From: Bacteroidales bacterium
Lineage (GTDB): Bacteria; Bacteroidota; Bacteroidia; Bacteroidales; WCHB1-69
Reading direction: 5' to 3'
Length of the DNA: 9,255 bases
Assembly (NCBI GenBank): GCA_012519525.1
Contig: JAAYQB010000063.1
Location: 1 to 9,255, forward strand
The notes under the pieces were generated by a model. It worked only from the letters and a program-made list of their open reading frames with translations, was not told where the DNA came from and did no database searches. Shown in pieces: positions 6,775-9,255 of this stretch. Every line of letters starts with the position of its first letter. Positions within the stretch are counted from its first letter, which is position 1. Both the position numbers and the translations under genes were made by a program.

Positions 6775-7839
6775 ATGCAACGCCTATTTAATTGGATTAA
6801 AAATAAAATATACTGGATAAAACTGTTTAGAAAAGACCTTGCTACCTATCCTAGTAAGAATATCTCTTTTAAAGAAAAAACATTTGCTTTTTTCAAAGGC
6901 TTCTATCCTTCTATATTGTTAATTAACGGTATTAATAAAAAAAACCATCACCTCTTCCTCTCTACCTACGATTATGCGATAACACCTTCTCCCAATGAAC
7001 CTTTTAAGGTAATAGCAGAAAACAAATTAAATATTTATTTTCTATTAAAAGATTATCCGGAATTCCTTCCTAACTATTATTTCTATAAAGATACGAGCGG
7101 TTTTTTACCTTTATACAAGCATAATAAAGAAACGTATCGCTTGGACATCGAACATTTTATTGATTTTTTGGAAGAAAAAAAATGTTTAGCCTGCAAACCC
7201 TGCCTATCGCGTTGGGGTGAAGGATTTATGAAAATAGAGAAAAAAAATGAATTCTTTATTAATAACAAGCCCTACTCTACCCTTGAATTTATTGCGACTA
7301 TACTCCCTTTAAAGCATTATATAATTACAGAATACGTTGAACAACACCCTTATGCACAAGAAATCTATCCTCACAGCGTCAATACGGTACGATTGTTATG
7401 TATATGGAATAGCGAAAAAAAATCCTTTGAGTTAGTCAATGCTTTTCACCGATTCGGAAGCGACAATCAAACTATTGATAACCTAAGAAGCGGAAGTGGA
7501 ATAGCGGTTTTTATTGATTTGGAAAACGGTCGTTTTACCGACACCATTATCAGCAATCCCCATAAAAAAGGGTTTAAGTTTGAAAACATTACAACTCATC
7601 CTACTACTCATAAAGACATCACTCAAATAGAAATTCCCAACTGGAACTACATAAAAACAAAAATCATAGAAATAAGCAATCAGCTTTCATTTTTAAAGTT
7701 CGTAGGCTACGACATTGCCATCACCAAAGATGGCTTCAAAATTTTAGAAATAAATTTAAAACCGGGCATGCAAAGCCTACAAGTAGGAAAACCTTTGTTA
7801 GCACATAAATGGATTAAAAAAACCTTACTCTCTCAATAA
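6775..7839 (+). CDS. Sugar-transfer-associated ATP-grasp protein
   Basis: The 354 residues resemble the ATP-grasp family found with surface-polysaccharide and sugar-transfer genes (Pfam 'ATPgrasp_ST'). Visible marks are KPCLSRWGEGF (141-151; nucleotide-binding lysine and flexible loop), ITEYVEQH (184-191; adenine-binding hinge), the family's SVNTVRLLCIW (201-211), FHRFGSDNQTIDNLRSGSG (225-242), and the metal-binding end FVGYDIAITKDGFKILEIN (309-327), where D313, E325 and N327 are likely ligands. Such enzymes join a carboxylate to an amine or hydroxyl using ATP; the substrate here is unknown. The N-terminus (1-60) is basic and aromatic with no signal peptide. The gene lies 7 bases after ruvC and 1 base before prmC, so it is part of that operon, yet no glycosyltransferase or other polysaccharide gene is seen. 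The family call is by motif recall, not by search. Confidence 0.82.
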   Translation: MQRLFNWIKNKIYWIKLFRKDLATYPSKNISFKEKTFAFFKGFYPSILLINGINKKNHHLFLSTYDYAITPSPNEPFKVIAENKLNIYFLLKDYPEFLPNYYFYKDTSGFLPLYKHNKETYRLDIEHFIDFLEEKKCLACKPCLSRWGEGFMKIEKKNEFFINNKPYSTLEFIATILPLKHYIITEYVEQHPYAQEIYPHSVNTVRLLCIWNSEKKSFELVNAFHRFGSDNQTIDNLRSGSGIAVFIDLENGRFTDTIISNPHKKGFKFENITTHPTTHKDITQIEIPNWNYIKTKIIEISNQLSFLKFVGYDIAITKDGFKILEINLKPGMQSLQVGKPLLAHKWIKKTLLSQ

Positions 7840-7840
7840 C

Positions 7841-8701
7841 ATGACAATAAAAGAAATATGGAATCAGGTTTTTAACACCCTCAAAAGCATAGAAAACGAA
7901 AGAGAAGCTGCAACAGTAAGTTATTATTTATTAAAACATTACACAGGATTAGATAAAATAAACATCAGCTTATATCCCCATAAAAAAATAGATAGTAAAA
8001 CAATTGCAAAAATTCAAAATGCTCTTGAAAAACTAAAACAACATCAACCCATACAATACATTATCGGCAAAGTAGATTTTGGTGGAATAAGCATCAACGT
8101 CAATCGGGATGTGTTAATTCCACGTCCGGAAACGGAAGAATTATTTTATTGGCTCACAACAGAACATGCTGATTTTAAAGGAAAAATAATTGACTTATGT
8201 ACGGGAAGCGGCTGTATTGCCATTGCTTTTGCAAAAAAACATCCGCAAGCCGAAGTGTTAGGCATAGACCATTCTTTAAAAGCATTAAAGGTAGCAAAAG
8301 AAAATGCACGACTCAATAATGTCAATGTTGCTTTTGAATGCCACGATATTCTAAGTCGGGAATTTAGAGAAATATCTTTTCCTACCTACGATATTATTGT
8401 CGGCAACCCGCCTTATGTGCGAGAATCGGAAAAAAAAGATATGCACCCCAAAGTAGTGAACTACGAACCAAGCCAAGCCCTGTTTGTAACTGACGAACAA
8501 CCACTAATATTTTACCATGCTATCTTTTTATGGGCTAACCGACATCTTTCACCGAAAGGCAAGCTTTTTATTGAAATCAACGAAAATTTAGCCAAAGAAA
8601 CAATGCAATTACTTCAAGCATTTAACTTCACTACTATTGAACTTCGCTACGATATGCAAAACAAAGCTCGCATGATAAAAGCCGAAAAAATCCTTGATTA
8701 A
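7841..8701 (+). CDS. prmC: Peptide chain release factor N5-glutamine methyltransferase PrmC (HemK)
   Basis: PrmC methylates the glutamine of the GGQ motif of release factors RF1 and RF2 with S-adenosylmethionine, which speeds translation termination. The 286 residues have the usual layout: a helical N-terminal release-factor-binding domain (1-75), the linker QPIQYIIGKVDFGG (69-82) leading to VLIPRPETEEL (91-101), SAM motif I DLCTGSGCIAIA (118-129), the acidic motif II GID (141-143), and the catalytic NPPY at 189-192 that holds the target glutamine. Length is normal. prfA is often next to prmC in other phyla but is not seen here. The gene starts one base after the ATP-grasp stop, suggesting translational coupling, and its stop is only 7 bases before the palindrome array, which would form its 3' untranslated region. 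Confidence 0.96.
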   Translation: MTIKEIWNQVFNTLKSIENEREAATVSYYLLKHYTGLDKINISLYPHKKIDSKTIAKIQNALEKLKQHQPIQYIIGKVDFGGISINVNRDVLIPRPETEELFYWLTTEHADFKGKIIDLCTGSGCIAIAFAKKHPQAEVLGIDHSLKALKVAKENARLNNVNVAFECHDILSREFREISFPTYDIIVGNPPYVRESEKKDMHPKVVNYEPSQALFVTDEQPLIFYHAIFLWANRHLSPKGKLFIEINENLAKETMQLLQAFNFTTIELRYDMQNKARMIKAEKILD

Positions 8702-8708
8702 ATCGTAC

Positions 8709-8860
8709 GGGCGAATTGCATTCGCCCAAAAAACCGGCGAATTGCATTCGCCCAAAAAAACCAGCGAATTGCATTTGCCCAAAAAAACCACGAATTGCAT
8801 TCGCCCAAAAAACCAGCGAATTGCATTCGCCAAAAAAAAGCCAGCGAATTGCATTCGCCC
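8709..8860. repeat. Tandem array of six short palindromes, GGGCGAATTGCATTCGCCC type
   Basis: Six units lie at 8709-8727, 8735-8753, 8762-8780, 8789-8806, 8814-8831 and 8842-8860. The start-to-start distance is 25-28 bases, and the spacers are A-rich (6-8 A plus CC, CCAG or similar). Unit 1 is a perfect palindrome, GGGCGAAT / TGC / ATTCGCCC (8-base arms, 3-base loop). In units 2-6 the left arm decays at its outer end (CGGCGAAT, CAGCGAAT, CACGAAT), while the GCGAATTGCATTCGCC core mostly stays. Unit 3 has one G-T wobble. The array is 2- to 3-fold richer in G+C than its surroundings. It occupies the gap between two convergent genes. On the minus strand each hairpin is followed by a T-run, like an intrinsic terminator. 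It looks like a REP-type intergenic repeat. I recall similar GGGCGAATTGCATTCGCCC sequences from other bacterial genomes, unverified here. Confidence 0.85.
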
Positions 8861-8884
8861 ATATATTCCAGAAAAAATACAAGC

Positions 8885-8955
8885 GGGCGTATGCGATACA
8901 CCCGGCGTACGGGCAAATTGCATTTGCCTATATTTGCATTCGCCTATATTCGCCC
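8885..8955. repeat. Diverged palindromes and half-units flanking the array
   Basis: Four more pieces follow a 24-base gap. GGGCGTAT/GCG/ATACACCC (8885-8903) is a sister palindrome with different inner arms and one mismatch (a G-T wobble on the other strand). GGGCAAAT/TGC/ATTTGCCT (8911-8929) is the main unit with both arms changed from CG to CA/TG, so pairing is kept. TTTGCATTCGCC (8933-8944) lacks a left arm, and ATTCGCCC (8948-8955) is a lone right arm. The string CGTACGGGC precedes both unit 1 (8704-8712) and this second group (8906-8914). The pieces suggest growth and decay of one repeat family. Confidence 0.7.
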
Positions 8956-8985
8956 TTATCCGCTCCATTTCATTAAGCAAACGCA

Positions 8986-9255
8986 TCATTTTGTTGAAAT
9001 AACAACCCCTTTTTCATTAAATACAGCTAAGCCGCTAGACCAAGTTCCTATCCATTTATTGCCTTGTGCATCTATGCCAACAGACATAACACCATTATCA
9101 GGCAAACCGGAATTTTCCGTATTATACACCGTCCAATTGACACCATCAAATTTGGCTAAACCACCATTTTTTGTTCCTATCCATTTGTTTCCCTGAGCAT
9201 CTACGGCAAGAGAATGAACTCTATTATCAGGCAAGCCGGAATTTTCCGTATTATA
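8986..9255 (-). CDS. C-terminal end of a two-component-regulator-propeller repeat protein (partial)
   Basis: The minus-strand frame is open from the right edge to a TGA at 8986-8988, giving 89 residues. It holds two 43-residue repeats that start YNTENSGLPDN and carry VDAQGNKWIGT / IDAQGNKWIGT and GGLAKFDG / SGLAVFNE. This is the Reg_prop pattern (short blades of a beta-propeller), found in sensory proteins and in secreted or surface proteins of Bacteroidota. The protein ends soon after the second repeat (VFNEKGVVISTK) with no kinase or output domain, so it is not a hybrid histidine kinase with the usual C-terminal parts; a secreted propeller is more likely. A TTG codon at 9232-9234 is only an internal Leu (SGLPDN) and not a start: the true start lies outside the window. 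The gene is convergent with prmC across the palindrome array. Confidence 0.85.
   Translation of the reverse strand, partial: YNTENSGLPDNRVHSLAVDAQGNKWIGTKNGGLAKFDGVNWTVYNTENSGLPDNGVMSVGIDAQGNKWIGTWSSGLAVFNEKGVVISTK
9101..9255 (-). repeat. 129-base coding repeat in the propeller gene
   Basis: The 26 bases at 9101-9126 and 9230-9255 differ at a single position and lie 129 bases apart, exactly one 43-residue propeller unit. They encode the start of a blade (YNTENSGLPD on the minus strand). The similarity at DNA level suggests recent duplication or gene conversion between blades. More copies probably continue beyond the window. Confidence 0.75.

Noticed and set aside
6771..6780. Perfect palindrome TTGCATGCAA across the ATP-grasp start codon, sharing TTGCAT with the array core
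   Set aside because: Ten bases only and without the GC-rich arms of the array units; probably chance.
8709..8955. CRISPR array
   Set aside because: The repeats are only 19 bases and palindromic throughout, the spacers are 6-10 bases of mostly A and not unique sequences, and no cas gene is present.
8609..9196. Several long overlapping frames on both strands through the palindrome array, with peptide repeats such as GRMQFAGF and LHSPKKTSE
   Set aside because: They exist because the repeat unit has no stop codon in several frames. The unit spacing (25-28 bases) shifts the frame between copies, the frames overlap prmC or the propeller gene, and none has a family-like sequence.

Overview
The window looks like chromosomal DNA from an AT-rich member of the Bacteroidota. 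The evidence is: weak or absent Shine-Dalgarno sequences before most genes; promoter elements of the Bacteroidota type (TTTG, 19 bases, TAnnTTTG), complete in front of ruvC and as the -7 half in front of dnaA and the minus-strand gene; a secreted DUF1573 protein with a signal peptide ending in NAQ; and a protein made of 'two-component regulator propeller' repeats. The species cannot be named from this sequence.

Layout. Positions 1-163 hold the tail of an unrecognised gene. Positions 164-523 are a very AT-rich, gene-free leader with one good -7 element, and then comes dnaA (524-1972), the replication initiator. A plus-strand run follows: a secreted three-module DUF1573 protein (2040-3122), cysS (3133-4614) and lgt (4631-5497), separated by only 10 and 16 bases and so probably co-transcribed. 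A convergent minus-strand gene of unknown function (5511-6104) ends 13 bases from lgt. From a shared 102-base divergent promoter region the plus strand resumes with ruvC (6207-6767), a sugar-transfer-type ATP-grasp protein (6775-7839) and prmC (7841-8701), separated by 7 bases and 1 base and so probably one operon.

The gap between prmC and the convergent gene at the right edge (8702-8985) is filled by an array of short palindromes. Six copies of a GGGCGAATTGCATTCGCCC-like unit sit about 26-27 bases apart with A-rich spacers, followed by a divergent GTAT/ATAC unit, an AT-substituted unit and half-units. After it, on the minus strand, is the 3' end of a propeller-repeat gene that runs off the window.

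Functionally the window is mostly housekeeping: replication initiation (DnaA), translation (CysS, PrmC), lipoprotein maturation (Lgt) and Holliday junction resolution (RuvC). The less ordinary parts are the palindrome array between convergent genes, the ATP-grasp enzyme inside a housekeeping operon, the unrecognised 197-residue protein, and a Gly-to-Ser change at the first position of the DnaA P-loop. I see no convincing mobile element, CRISPR array, RNA gene or defence system, and I do not claim a new system. The palindrome array is the best candidate for a closer look.
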